Of a DNA stretch of 50,012 nt, positions 42,914 through 50,012 are shown piece after piece. The translations under genes and the position numbers were made by a program. The notes under the pieces were generated by a model that was not told the DNA's origin, ran no database searches, and saw only the letters and a program-made list of their open reading frames with translations. The DNA is from an uncultured Lachnospiraceae bacterium. Its GTDB lineage: Bacteria > Bacillota > Clostridia > Lachnospirales > Lachnospiraceae. How positions within the stretch are numbered: position 1 is the first letter of the stretch; the number at the start of each line of letters is the position of its first letter. The stretch is taken from contig CAJOGN010000008.1 of assembly GCA_905234245.1 (NCBI GenBank), positions 1-50,012 on the forward strand, written 5' to 3'.

Positions 42914-43279
42914 ATGAAAAAAAGAAGCATAAAAAATACACGTATTAACGAAGAGGTTCTTCGTGAGCTTTCTAATATAATAAGAGGCGAGGTTAAGGAT
43001 CCAAGGGTTAGTTCCCTTACATCAGTTGTTGCTGTTGAAGTGGCACCTGATCTTAAGACTGCCAAAGCTTATATTAGTGTTCTTGGTGATGAAGAAGCAC
43101 AGGCTAAGACCTTAGAAGGCCTTAAGTCTTCTTCAGGATTTATTCGTCATAAGCTTGCACAGAATGTTAATCTTCGTAATACACCTGAGATAACATTTGT
43201 AATGGACCAGTCAATCGAGTATGGTGTTAGAATGAGTCATCTCATAGATGAGGTTAATAAGGAGAATTCTGATGATTGA
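42914..43279 (+). CDS. rbfA: Ribosome-binding factor A
   Basis: RbfA is a KH-like protein that helps mature the 5' end of 16S rRNA and the 30S subunit. The 121 residues match the family: NTRINEEVLRELSNIIRGEVKDPRV near the start (core LSNIIRGEVKDPRV), AKAYISVLGDEEA and the helix FIRHKLAQNVNLRNTPEITFVMD (core RNTPEITF). GAGG precedes ATG 42914. It follows infB by 12 bases and overlaps the start of the DHH gene by 8, which suggests coupling. Confidence 0.95.
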   Translation: MKKRSIKNTRINEEVLRELSNIIRGEVKDPRVSSLTSVVAVEVAPDLKTAKAYISVLGDEEAQAKTLEGLKSSSGFIRHKLAQNVNLRNTPEITFVMDQSIEYGVRMSHLIDEVNKENSDD

Positions 43280-44294
43280 TTTGAATAACATTCTTGAAAA
43301 TGCTAAATATGTCGCGATTCTTGGTCATATCAGACCTGACGGAGATTGCGTGGGATCCTGCATGGGATTATATAATTATATTGAGGATAATTATGAAGGT
43401 ATTAAGAGTGATGTATATCTTAATCCTATACCTGGTTGCTTTAGTATATTTGCAAATGCAAAGAAAATAGTTAATTACACTGGCTTTGATTTGCTAGAAT
43501 CAATTGACGATTTCCCTAAATGTGTTCAGGGCTCCTATGTAAGAAAAGAGCCTTATGATGTAGTTTTTGCACTAGATTGTAGTGATAAAAGAAGACTTGG
43601 CCCTGCGTATCCTATTTTCAAGAATGCTAAGAAAACTATATGCATAGACCATCATATGAATTGTGATGGATTTGCTGATATAGATTATATTATTCCTGAC
43701 TATAGTTCCACATGTGAGCTTCTCTTTGATATATTTGATTATGAGAAAATTGACAAAAAAGTGGCTGAGTGTCTATATACAGGAATGGTAACTGATACTG
43801 GTGTATTCCAATATGACTGTACAGAGTCTCATACAATGGATGCTGCAGGCAAACTAATGGATAAGGGAATTGATTTTTCTTATCTTATTGAGCATACATT
43901 TTATGAAAAGACCTATAATCAGCAGAGAATACTTGGAGTTGCTCTTCAAAAATCAAAGCTTACATATAATAATAAGATAATATATTCTTATATTGAAACA
44001 GATGAAATGGAAGAGTATAACGTTAACACCAAGGATTTCGAAGGCGTATGTGAGAAAATGCGTGAGACTAAGGGAGTAGGCGTAGCATTCTTTATGTATC
44101 GTCAAAATGATGGTAAAATCAAAGGCTCTCTTCGCGGAACAGCAAATGTTGATTTATCAAGAGTAGCTGGTAATCTGAATGGCGGTGGTCATAAGAAGGC
44201 GGCTGGATTTACTCTTGGTAATATTAAAATGGAAGATGCTGTCGAAAAAGTTGTTGAAGAAATAATTAAAGAATATGAAATCGGGAATAATTAA
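43272..44294 (+). CDS. nrnA: DHH/DHHA1 phosphoesterase, NrnA-like nanoRNase/pAp phosphatase
   Basis: NrnA-type enzymes degrade very short oligoribonucleotides to mononucleotides and dephosphorylate pAp. The 340-residue protein has the DHH domain with metal ligands in AILGHIRPDGDCVGSCMG, VVFALDCSDKRRLG and the signature IDHHMNCDG. The C-terminal DHHA1 domain has NLNGGGHKKAAGF. The start was set at ATG 43272, with GGAG at 43261-43264. An upstream in-frame ATG at 43248 lies within rbfA and has no site. It sits between rbfA and truB, as in many Firmicutes. Confidence 0.93.
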   Translation: MIDLNNILENAKYVAILGHIRPDGDCVGSCMGLYNYIEDNYEGIKSDVYLNPIPGCFSIFANAKKIVNYTGFDLLESIDDFPKCVQGSYVRKEPYDVVFALDCSDKRRLGPAYPIFKNAKKTICIDHHMNCDGFADIDYIIPDYSSTCELLFDIFDYEKIDKKVAECLYTGMVTDTGVFQYDCTESHTMDAAGKLMDKGIDFSYLIEHTFYEKTYNQQRILGVALQKSKLTYNNKIIYSYIETDEMEEYNVNTKDFEGVCEKMRETKGVGVAFFMYRQNDGKIKGSLRGTANVDLSRVAGNLNGGGHKKAAGFTLGNIKMEDAVEKVVEEIIKEYEIGNN

Positions 44295-45180
44295 TGTATA
44301 CAAAGAAGCGGGTTATACCAGCTTTGATGTGGTTGCAAAATTAAGAGGAATTCTTCATATTAAGAAAATAGGCCATACAGGTACATTAGATCCAGATGCA
44401 GTTGGAGTGCTTCCTATATGTATAGGCAAAGCCACAAAGGTGTGTGATATGTTGACAAACACTGACAAAACTTATGTGGCAACTTTGTTGATGGGTGTTT
44501 CAACGGACACATACGATATTTCTGGTACTATTTTGGATAAAAAAGAAGTAAATGTTACTCCTGAAATGGTAGAAAAAACCATTAAATCATTTATAGGAGA
44601 ACAAGAGCAGATTCCACCCATGTATTCTGCAATTAAAGTAAATGGTAAGAAATTATATGAGCTTGCCCGAGAAGGAAAAGTAATTGAACGTAAGGCGAGA
44701 AGAATTAACATTTACAATATAGAAATAATAGATATTAATCTTCCAAGAGTGAAGATGAGGATAGATTGTTCTAAAGGTACTTATATTAGAAGTCTATGTA
44801 ATGATATTGGAGAGAAGTTAGGCTGTCATGGCTGTATGGAAAATCTCGTAAGAGAACGGGTAGGAAATTTTTCTATTGATAACACTATTATAATAGAAGA
44901 AATACAATCGCTTATGAATGAAAACAGGGTTGAAGAAGTGGTATTACCTATCGATAGTGTCTTTTCTTCTTATCCGGCGCTCAAAGTGAAGGCTGAATCC
45001 CGGAAAGCTTGTCTAAATGGCGCAAAACTTAGATTCTGCGATTTGGTTGATGGAAGTTACAACGAAAATTCTCGGCATAAATACTATAGATTATACTTGG
45101 AAAACGGAGAATTTGTAGGGATTTATCAGAAAAAACAAAACAATTTAGTTGTTGAGAAAATGTTCTATGAAAATATTTAA
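44275..45180 (+). CDS. truB: tRNA pseudouridine-55 synthase TruB
   Basis: TruB converts U55 of tRNA T-loops to pseudouridine. The 301-residue protein begins MKSGIINVYKEAGYTSFDVV and has the catalytic motif GHTGTLDPDAVGVLPICIG with nucleophile D39. KTYVATLLMGVSTDT, PPMYSAIKVNGKKLYELAREG (core YSAIKVNGKKLYE) and CSKGTYIRSL also match. The ATG overlaps the end of the preceding gene by 20 bases and has only a weak ribosome site, so it is probably translated by coupling. The end in turn overlaps ribF by 14 bases. Confidence 0.97.
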   Translation: MKSGIINVYKEAGYTSFDVVAKLRGILHIKKIGHTGTLDPDAVGVLPICIGKATKVCDMLTNTDKTYVATLLMGVSTDTYDISGTILDKKEVNVTPEMVEKTIKSFIGEQEQIPPMYSAIKVNGKKLYELAREGKVIERKARRINIYNIEIIDINLPRVKMRIDCSKGTYIRSLCNDIGEKLGCHGCMENLVRERVGNFSIDNTIIIEEIQSLMNENRVEEVVLPIDSVFSSYPALKVKAESRKACLNGAKLRFCDLVDGSYNENSRHKYYRLYLENGEFVGIYQKKQNNLVVEKMFYENI

Positions 45181-46108
45181 CTCTTTAGAAGAATTCGATT
45201 TACAAGTTGATACGGCAATTACTATCGGGAAGTTCGATGGACTGCACAGAGGACATAAGAAGTTGTGTGGTAGTCTGTTCTCTTTAGAGCGAGAAGGCGT
45301 AAAGTCTCTTGCTATATCTTTTATTGATCCACCTAACAGTGTAATTAACAATTCTGATTCAAAGCAAATTGTAACATTAGAAGAGAGGCGATTGCTTTTT
45401 AAAGAAAGCGGTATTAGTATCTTTATTGAGTGCCCTTTTGATGAAAAGCTACGAAAAACGCTGCCAAGAGATTTTGTTTTGCGACTCATCAATGAACTCA
45501 ATATGAAATACCTTGTTGTTGGAACAGATTTTAGATTTGGTTATAAAGGCAAAGGAGATGTTAGCCTCCTTAAGGATCTGTCTGAGGAGTTAGGCTTTCA
45601 GCTGATTGTTATCGATAAATTGCAGGACGACAACATTGACATTAGTTCTTCGAGAATTAGAGCAGAGATTCAAAATGGCCATATAATTAAAGCTAATCAA
45701 TTGATGGGAAGGAATTATTTCATATACGGCGAAGTAGTATATGGCAGACAGATTGGAAGAAAGATTGATTTCCCAACAATTAATATCATTCCATCCAAGA
45801 AAAAGCTAATTCCAGCCAATGGCGTGTATATTACAGCCGTTATTCTTGATGGAAAACAATATAACGGAATAACTAATGTTGGGGTTAAGCCAACTTTTGA
45901 TGATGACAATACATTAAGTATCGAGACACATATTCTTAATTTTGAGGCAAATGTGTATGGTAAAGAAGTAAAAATCGTCTTTTTAAAAGAGATGAGAAAA
46001 GAAAAAAAATTCGATTCTGCAGAGGCTTTAAAAGCCCAGTTAATCATTGATAAAAAGCAGGGAATTGATTTTTTTACTAATGAACAATATTACGAAAATG
46101 TTACATAA
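45167..46108 (+). CDS. ribF: Bifunctional riboflavin kinase/FAD synthetase
   Basis: RibF phosphorylates riboflavin to FMN and adenylylates it to FAD. The N-terminal nucleotidyltransferase domain shows ITIGKFDGLHRGHKKL (HxGH-like) and LVVGTDFRFGYKGKGD with SSSRIR. The C-terminal kinase domain shows GEVVYGRQIGRKIDFPTINI (core GRKIDFPTINI) and NVGVKPTF. The start was set at ATG 45167 (MKIFNSLEEF, 313 residues), inside the end of truB. The upstream TTG 45149 is possible but adds non-conserved residues. The ribosome site is weak, so it is likely coupled to truB. It ends the nusA-infB operon. Confidence 0.95.
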   Translation: MKIFNSLEEFDLQVDTAITIGKFDGLHRGHKKLCGSLFSLEREGVKSLAISFIDPPNSVINNSDSKQIVTLEERRLLFKESGISIFIECPFDEKLRKTLPRDFVLRLINELNMKYLVVGTDFRFGYKGKGDVSLLKDLSEELGFQLIVIDKLQDDNIDISSSRIRAEIQNGHIIKANQLMGRNYFIYGEVVYGRQIGRKIDFPTINIIPSKKKLIPANGVYITAVILDGKQYNGITNVGVKPTFDDDNTLSIETHILNFEANVYGKEVKIVFLKEMRKEKKFDSAEALKAQLIIDKKQGIDFFTNEQYYENVT

Positions 46109-46113
46109 TTATG

Positions 46114-46142
46114 TTGACAATGTGAAATTCTCTTGATATACT
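46114..46142 (+). promoter_or_regulatory. Strong sigma-A promoter of the NlpC/P60 gene
   Basis: TTGACA (46114-46119), a 17-base spacer, TATACT (46137-46142), with TGA just before the -10 making an extended -10. It starts 6 bases after the ribF stop. Confidence 0.8.
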
Positions 46143-46193
46143 CGTAATTACCCTTGTGGGCAGATGGAGTTTTGAAATATTTTTGGAGGGATT

Positions 46194-47216
46194 ATGAGGA
46201 AGAGGATTATTAGCGCAGTAGCGGTACTTGCATGTGGTGTGTTGATGGTAACCGGTTCTGTAATTGCTTACGAAAGTCAGGAAAATAAGGATGTTCTAAC
46301 AGCTGGAGTCTTCGATTATACTTCGGTTGATAATGCTAATGAAGCCGCAATTTCAATGGCTAATTCAGGCGTTGTTGCTACTGCAACACGTAATACATAT
46401 GGATTCAATAATATTGGAGTATCTACCGCAGAAGGTACTCTAAATGTTAGAGAGGAGCCAACAACAGATTCTTCAATTGTTGGTGTTATGCCAGATGATG
46501 GTGCTTGTGAAGTAATTGACTCTAGTGGCGAATGGTATCATATCAAGTCTGGTGATGTTGAAGGATATTGCTTGGGAAGTTATATTGCAACTGGTGATGA
46601 AGCTTTAGATATGGCTGATCAGGCTATTTCAACTAAGGCTACAGTTAATTGTGATGCCCTCACTGTTAGAGAAGAGCCTACAACAGAGGCAAACGCTATT
46701 AGTTCTGTAACTCAAGGCAAGAAGGTTGACGTTGTGGAAGAGCTTGATGGCTGGGTAAAGGTTGTATCAGGTGATAAAGAAGGATATATAAGTGCTGATT
46801 ATGTTACAGTAGGTCTTGATATTCCAACAGCTGTAACAAAAGACCAGGCATCTGCTAATGGTGGTGGAAGTGTTGTTTCTAACGCTCTTCAATATGTTGG
46901 CGGAAGATATGTATGGGGTGGAGAATCACTTAAGAGTGGAGTTGACTGCTCTGGTTTCACTATGAAAATATATGAGCAATATGGCGTATATCTACCACAT
47001 TCTGCTGATGCTCAGATGGATATGGGTACAAGAGTTAACGGTTTAGCAGAAGCGCAGCCAGGTGATTTGGTATTCTATGGTAGTGGCGGATACGCTTCTC
47101 ATGTTGGAATTTATATGGGTGACGGACAAATTGTGCATGCATCATCTGCCAGAACAGGAATTAAGGTAAGTAGTGCGTCATATCGTACGCCTATCGGAAT
47201 TCGTAGATATTTATAG
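46194..47216 (+). CDS. Secreted SH3-NlpC/P60 peptidoglycan hydrolase
   Basis: This is an exported cell-wall peptidase, probably cleaving D-Glu-meso-DAP bonds in stem peptides. The 340-residue protein has a signal peptide (MRKRIISAVAVLACGVLMVTGSVIA, core AVAVLACGVLMVTGSV) and two bacterial SH3 domains (about 82-140 and 155-215, each with LNVREEPTTD or LTVREEPTTE). A Ser/Gly linker and an NlpC/P60 domain from about 230 complete it. The catalytic residues are C252 (GVDCSGF), H303 (ASHVGIYM) and H315 (QIVHASS). It has its own strong promoter and GGAGGG ribosome site. The hairpin at 47239-47272 may end the transcript. Confidence 0.95.
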   Translation: MRKRIISAVAVLACGVLMVTGSVIAYESQENKDVLTAGVFDYTSVDNANEAAISMANSGVVATATRNTYGFNNIGVSTAEGTLNVREEPTTDSSIVGVMPDDGACEVIDSSGEWYHIKSGDVEGYCLGSYIATGDEALDMADQAISTKATVNCDALTVREEPTTEANAISSVTQGKKVDVVEELDGWVKVVSGDKEGYISADYVTVGLDIPTAVTKDQASANGGGSVVSNALQYVGGRYVWGGESLKSGVDCSGFTMKIYEQYGVYLPHSADAQMDMGTRVNGLAEAQPGDLVFYGSGGYASHVGIYMGDGQIVHASSARTGIKVSSASYRTPIGIRRYL

Positions 47217-47238
47217 TATTGATTAATACTTTTTCAAA

Positions 47239-47272
47239 AACTTTGCGAAGACTCTCTTAGTCGAGCAAAGTT
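47239..47272 (+). terminator. Hairpin after the NlpC/P60 gene, possible terminator
   Basis: AACTTTGC (47239-47246) pairs with GCAAAGTT (47265-47272), and inside it GACT (47250-47253) pairs with AGTC (47259-47262). The T tail is poor (ATTTGAAAATATT), so termination efficiency is doubtful. Confidence 0.5.
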
Positions 47273-47296
47273 ATTTGAAAATATTATATAATTTGC

Positions 47297-47325
47297 TTTA
47301 CATGCCAAGGCATGTATGGTACTAT
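47297..47325 (+). promoter_or_regulatory. Sigma-A promoter of rpsO
   Basis: TTTACA (47297-47302), a 17-base spacer, TACTAT (47320-47325), with TGG before the -10 as an extended -10. Transcription would begin near 47332, giving a leader of about 93 bases. Confidence 0.65.
47299..47316. promoter_or_regulatory. Perfect 18-base palindrome across the rpsO promoter, possible operator
   Basis: TACATGCC-AA-GGCATGTA has eight-base arms around AA. It covers the 3' part of the -35 hexamer and most of the spacer, a classic repressor position. It matches no operator that I can name. Confidence 0.45.
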
Positions 47326-47331
47326 ATTTCT

Positions 47332-47348
47332 CGGTGCGAATTGCGCCG
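47332..47348 (+). promoter_or_regulatory. 5' leader hairpin of rpsO
   Basis: CGGTGC (47332-47337), loop GAATT, GCGCCG (47343-47348), with one G-U pair. It is placed at the expected RNA start. TCGG (47359-47362) and CCGA (47376-47379) could form a second short stem. S15 controls its own mRNA in several bacteria; a similar role here is a guess. Confidence 0.4.
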
Positions 47349-47424
47349 CAACCTTTATTCGGTATTTGGAAGACTCCGACCTTTTACTGGATTTAGGCCA
47401 TAAGAATACAAGGAGGATAATTTC

Positions 47425-47691
47425 ATGATTACAAATGAAAAGAAGCAAGCTATTATTGAAAAGTACGCTACAAAACCAGGTGACACAGGCTCTCCTGAGG
47501 TTCAGGTTGCTGTTCTTACAGCCAGAATCCAAGAGCTTACAGAACATCTAAAGGAGCATCCAAAGGATCACCATTCTAGACGTGGACTTCTTAAGATGGT
47601 TGGTAAGAGACGTAATCTATTAGGTTATCTTAAGGAGAAGGATATTGAGAGATATCGTTCTTTGATTGACCGTTTAGGCTTGAGAAAGTAG
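47425..47691 (+). CDS. rpsO: 30S ribosomal protein S15
   Basis: S15 is a primary binder of 16S rRNA helices 20-22. The 88-residue protein has the classic sequence [38 protein letters not shown] (core [10 protein letters not shown]) and [18 protein letters not shown] (core KRRNLLGYL). AGGAGG at 47411-47416 precedes ATG 47425. It is followed by a strong terminator and pnp, the almost universal rpsO-pnp order. Confidence 0.98.
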   Translation: MITNEKKQAIIEKYATKPGDTGSPEVQVAVLTARIQELTEHLKEHPKDHHSRRGLLKMVGKRRNLLGYLKEKDIERYRSLIDRLGLRK

Positions 47692-47701
47692 TAAGATAAA
47701 T

Positions 47702-47727
47702 AGAGCGGAGTCGTCCGCTCTTTTTTT
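47702..47727 (+). terminator. Rho-independent terminator after rpsO
   Basis: AGAGCGGA (47702-47709), loop GTCG, TCCGCTCT (47714-47721), then seven T in all (47721-47727). pnp starts 21 bases later with no promoter seen, so it is probably transcribed by read-through. Confidence 0.85.
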
Positions 47728-47748
47728 GCATTTTTAAGGAGGAACATA

Positions 47749-49830
47749 ATGAAGACTTACACAATGGAGCTCGCCGGTAGGACACTTCGTGTTGATATCG
47801 ACAGAGTCGCAAAACAAGCAAATGGTGCTGCGTTTATACAGTATGGTGATACAACAGTTTTATCAACTGCAACAGCATCTGATAAACCTAGAGAAGGAAT
47901 TGATTTCTTCCCTTTGAGCGTTGAATTTGAAGAGAAGCAGTATTCGGTTGGCAAGATTCCCGGTGGATTCAATAAGAGAGAAGGCAAGGCATCAGAGAAT
48001 GCAGTTCTTACAGCCCGCGTTATCGACAGACCTATGAGACCGCTGTTTCCTAAGGATTACCGCAATGATGTAACACTTAACAACCTTGTACTTAGTGTTG
48101 ACCCTGATTGTCGTCCTGAGCTTGTTGCAATGCTTGGTACAACAATCGCAACATCAATATCAGATATTCCATTTGACGGACCTTGTGCTATGACACAGGT
48201 TGGTATGATTGATGGTGAGTTCATAATTAACCCATCTCAGAGCCAGTGGGCTGAAGGAGACTTGAAGCTTACAGTTGCATCAACTGCCGAGAAGGTTATT
48301 ATGATTGAGGCAGGAGCTAATGAGATTCAAGATGATAAGATGATTGAAGCTATCTATAAGGCTCATGATGTTAATCAGACAATTATTGAGTTCATTAACA
48401 AGATGGTTGCTGAGGTTGGTAAGCCTAAGCATTCATATACAAGCTGCGCTATTCCAGAGGAAATGTTCGCTAAGATGAAGGAGATTGTTACTCCTGAAGA
48501 AATGGAAGAAGCAGTATTCACTGATGAGAAGCAAGTTAGAGAAGAGAATATTAAGACTATCACTGAGAAGTTTGAAGAAGCCTTCGCAGATAATGAAGAG
48601 TGGCTTGAAGTTCTTGGTGAAGCTATCTATCAATATCAGAAGAAGACGGTTCGTAAGATGATTCTTAAGGATCACAAGCGTCCTGACGGCAGAAAGATTG
48701 ATGAGATTCGTCCTCTTTCTGCAGAGGTTGACTTAATCCCTAGAGTTCATGGTAGTGCAATGTTTACTCGTGGACAAACACAGATATGCGATATTGTTAC
48801 ACTTGCGCCTCTTTCAGAGGTTCAAAGAATTGATGGTCTTGATGAAAATGTTGTTAATAAGAGATATATGCATCATTACAACTTCCCATCATATTCAGTA
48901 GGAGAGACTAAGCCATCTCGTGGACCTGGACGTAGAGAAATTGGTCATGGAGCTTTAGCTGAGAGAGCGTTAATTCCAGTGCTTCCTTCACCAGAAGAGT
49001 TCCCTTATGCTATTCGTGCAGTGTCTGAGACATTTGAGTCTAATGGTTCTACATCTATGGCTTCTACTTGTGCATCATGTATGTCACTTATGGCTGCTGG
49101 TGTACCAATTAAGAAGATGGTTGCAGGTATTTCTTGTGGCCTTGTAACTGGAGATACAGATGATGATTACTTAGTACTTACTGATATTCAGGGACTTGAG
49201 GACTTCTTTGGCGATATGGACTTCAAGGTTACAGGTACTAAGGATGGTATTACAGCTATTCAAATGGATATCAAGATTCATGGACTTACCCGTCCAATCG
49301 TTGAAGAGGCTATCAGAAGAACAAGAGAGGCCCGATTCTTCATCATGGATACCTGTATGAGCCCTGCTATATCTGAGCCAAGACCTACTGTTAATGAATA
49401 TGCGCCTAAGATTATTCAGATTACAATTGATCCGGAAAAGATTGGCGATGTAGTAGGTCAGCGAGGCAAGACTATTAACGAGATTATTGAGCGTACCGGC
49501 GTTAAGATTGATATTACTGATGATGGAAATGTGTCAATCTGCGGTAACGACGCTGACAAGATGGACGAAGCCCTTGAGATGATCAAGATTATTACAACAG
49601 ATTTTGAGCAGGGACAGATTTTCGAAGGAAAGGTTGTTTCAATTAAGGACTTTGGTGCTTTCTTGGAATTTGCTCCAGGCAAAGAGGGTATGGTACATAT
49701 CTCTAAGATTGCCAAGGAAAGAATTAATCATGTTGAGGATGTCCTTACACTTGGCGATAAGGTTAAGGTTGTATGCCTTGGTAAAGACAAGATGGGACGT
49801 ATCAGCTTCAGCATGAAGGATGTTAAATAA
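47749..49830 (+). CDS. pnp: Polyribonucleotide nucleotidyltransferase (PNPase)
   Basis: PNPase degrades RNA 3' to 5' by phosphorolysis, as a trimer. The 693-residue protein has two RNase PH domains (about 1-215, with GGFNKREGKASENAVLTARVIDRPMRPLF, core TARVIDRPMRPLF; and about 310-540, with FTRGQTQICD, KPSRGPGRREIGHGALAERAL, core GRREIGHGALAERAL, and NGSTSMAST). A KH domain follows at about 550-610 (GDVVGQRGKTINEII), then an S1 domain to the end (GAFLEFAPGKEGMVHIS). Catalytic Asp and Arg residues are in place. AAGGAGG at 47736-47742 precedes the ATG. Confidence 0.98.
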   Translation: MKTYTMELAGRTLRVDIDRVAKQANGAAFIQYGDTTVLSTATASDKPREGIDFFPLSVEFEEKQYSVGKIPGGFNKREGKASENAVLTARVIDRPMRPLFPKDYRNDVTLNNLVLSVDPDCRPELVAMLGTTIATSISDIPFDGPCAMTQVGMIDGEFIINPSQSQWAEGDLKLTVASTAEKVIMIEAGANEIQDDKMIEAIYKAHDVNQTIIEFINKMVAEVGKPKHSYTSCAIPEEMFAKMKEIVTPEEMEEAVFTDEKQVREENIKTITEKFEEAFADNEEWLEVLGEAIYQYQKKTVRKMILKDHKRPDGRKIDEIRPLSAEVDLIPRVHGSAMFTRGQTQICDIVTLAPLSEVQRIDGLDENVVNKRYMHHYNFPSYSVGETKPSRGPGRREIGHGALAERALIPVLPSPEEFPYAIRAVSETFESNGSTSMASTCASCMSLMAAGVPIKKMVAGISCGLVTGDTDDDYLVLTDIQGLEDFFGDMDFKVTGTKDGITAIQMDIKIHGLTRPIVEEAIRRTREARFFIMDTCMSPAISEPRPTVNEYAPKIIQITIDPEKIGDVVGQRGKTINEIIERTGVKIDITDDGNVSICGNDADKMDEALEMIKIITTDFEQGQIFEGKVVSIKDFGAFLEFAPGKEGMVHISKIAKERINHVEDVLTLGDKVKVVCLGKDKMGRISFSMKDVK

Positions 49831-49864
49831 TACTGCGCCCTGCAATAGAATAATTGATGTTACT

Positions 49865-49907
49865 AAATCCTTTGCCGAAAATGTACTGTCCGGCAAAGGA
49901 TTTTGAG
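49865..49907 (+). terminator. Rho-independent terminator after pnp
   Basis: A perfect 13-base-pair stem, AAATCCTTTGCCG (49865-49877) with CGGCAAAGGATTT (49891-49903), encloses a 13-base loop and ends in TTTT. The T tail is short but the stem is very stable. Confidence 0.75.
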
Positions 49908-49930
49908 AATGTCACAAAATATACTTTATA

Positions 49931-49970
49931 TTGTATCAAATCTATACAAACCACAAAATGTTGTATTTTG
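49931..49970. repeat. Two short inverted repeats upstream of an off-window promoter
   Basis: TTGTAT-N7-ATACAA (49931-49949) and CAAAAT-N5-ATTTTG (49954-49970). The octamer CACAAAAT also recurs at 49913-49920 and 49952-49959 (approximately). They lie 4-40 bases before the -35 hexamer at 49974 and could be regulator sites, but AT-rich sequence gives such repeats by chance. Confidence 0.3.
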
Positions 49971-49973
49971 CTC

Positions 49974-50001
49974 TTGAAATAACACTACAATTTGTTATAA
50001 T
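49974..50001 (+). promoter_or_regulatory. Strong sigma-A promoter for a gene beyond the window
   Basis: TTGAAA (49974-49979), a 16-base spacer, TATAAT (49996-50001), with TGT before the -10. The gene it drives lies past 50012. Confidence 0.7.
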
Positions 50002-50012
50002 AACAAAGGTGT

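Noticed and set aside
47299..47316. LexA (SOS) box at the rpsO palindrome
   Set aside because: Bacillus-type LexA sites have CGAAC-N4-GTTCG-like arms; TACATGCC/GGCATGTA does not fit.

Overview
The window is low-G+C DNA with every recognisable gene on the + strand. It looks like a motile Gram-positive member of the Bacillota, most likely Lachnospiraceae. The evidence is a PolC-type replicative polymerase, a CheC/CheD chemotaxis system, the Bacillus/Clostridium order fla/che - sigma-28 - SwrB-like - rpsB - tsf - pyrH - frr - uppS - cdsA - dxr - rseP - ispG - polC, an MEP isoprenoid pathway, and abundant small exported lipoproteins. The genus cannot be fixed from what is visible. No CRISPR array, insertion sequence, prophage or attachment site was seen.

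Region 1 (1-13336) is the distal part of a flagellar/chemotaxis operon: flhA (entering from the left and split by an apparent one-base frameshift near 550), flhF, flhG, a PilZ c-di-GMP effector, a receiver-less cheB, cheA, cheW, cheC, cheD, a small membrane protein, the flagellar sigma factor, a DUF342 protein, a small charged protein, a SwrB-like protein and a membrane-anchored MltG/LysM-like stub. Region 2 (13337-27817) is a housekeeping superoperon: rpsB-tsf with its own promoter and terminator, a polysaccharide deacetylase and a bactofilin, then pyrH-frr, a terminator, and uppS-cdsA-dxr-rseP-ispG-polC. It links translation, UMP synthesis, undecaprenyl and phospholipid precursors, and replication.

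Region 3 (27818-35635) is the accessory part. It holds an orphan HlyD/RND-type membrane-fusion protein, a DUF815 ATPase and a HAD phosphatase. A compact isolated 78-codon gene follows, with a consensus promoter, two inverted DnaA-box-like sites, a perfect palindrome, a 5' hairpin and its own terminator. Last come four genes for lipoproteins and membrane-anchored proteins, three of which seem to share one exported domain.

Region 4 (35636-50012) is translation and RNA metabolism. infC-rpmI-rplT has an attenuator-type leader and an ATT start for infC. galE and a solitary tRNA-Glu(CTC) follow. Then come rimP-nusA-ylxQ-infB-rbfA-nrnA-truB-ribF (the usual ylxR is absent), a secreted SH3-NlpC/P60 hydrolase, rpsO with a palindrome lying across its promoter, and pnp. 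The window ends in a promoter region for a gene outside it. The most noteworthy items are the flhA frameshift, the 78-codon locus, the shared-domain exported cassette, the infC leader with its ATT start, and the palindrome in the rpsO promoter.
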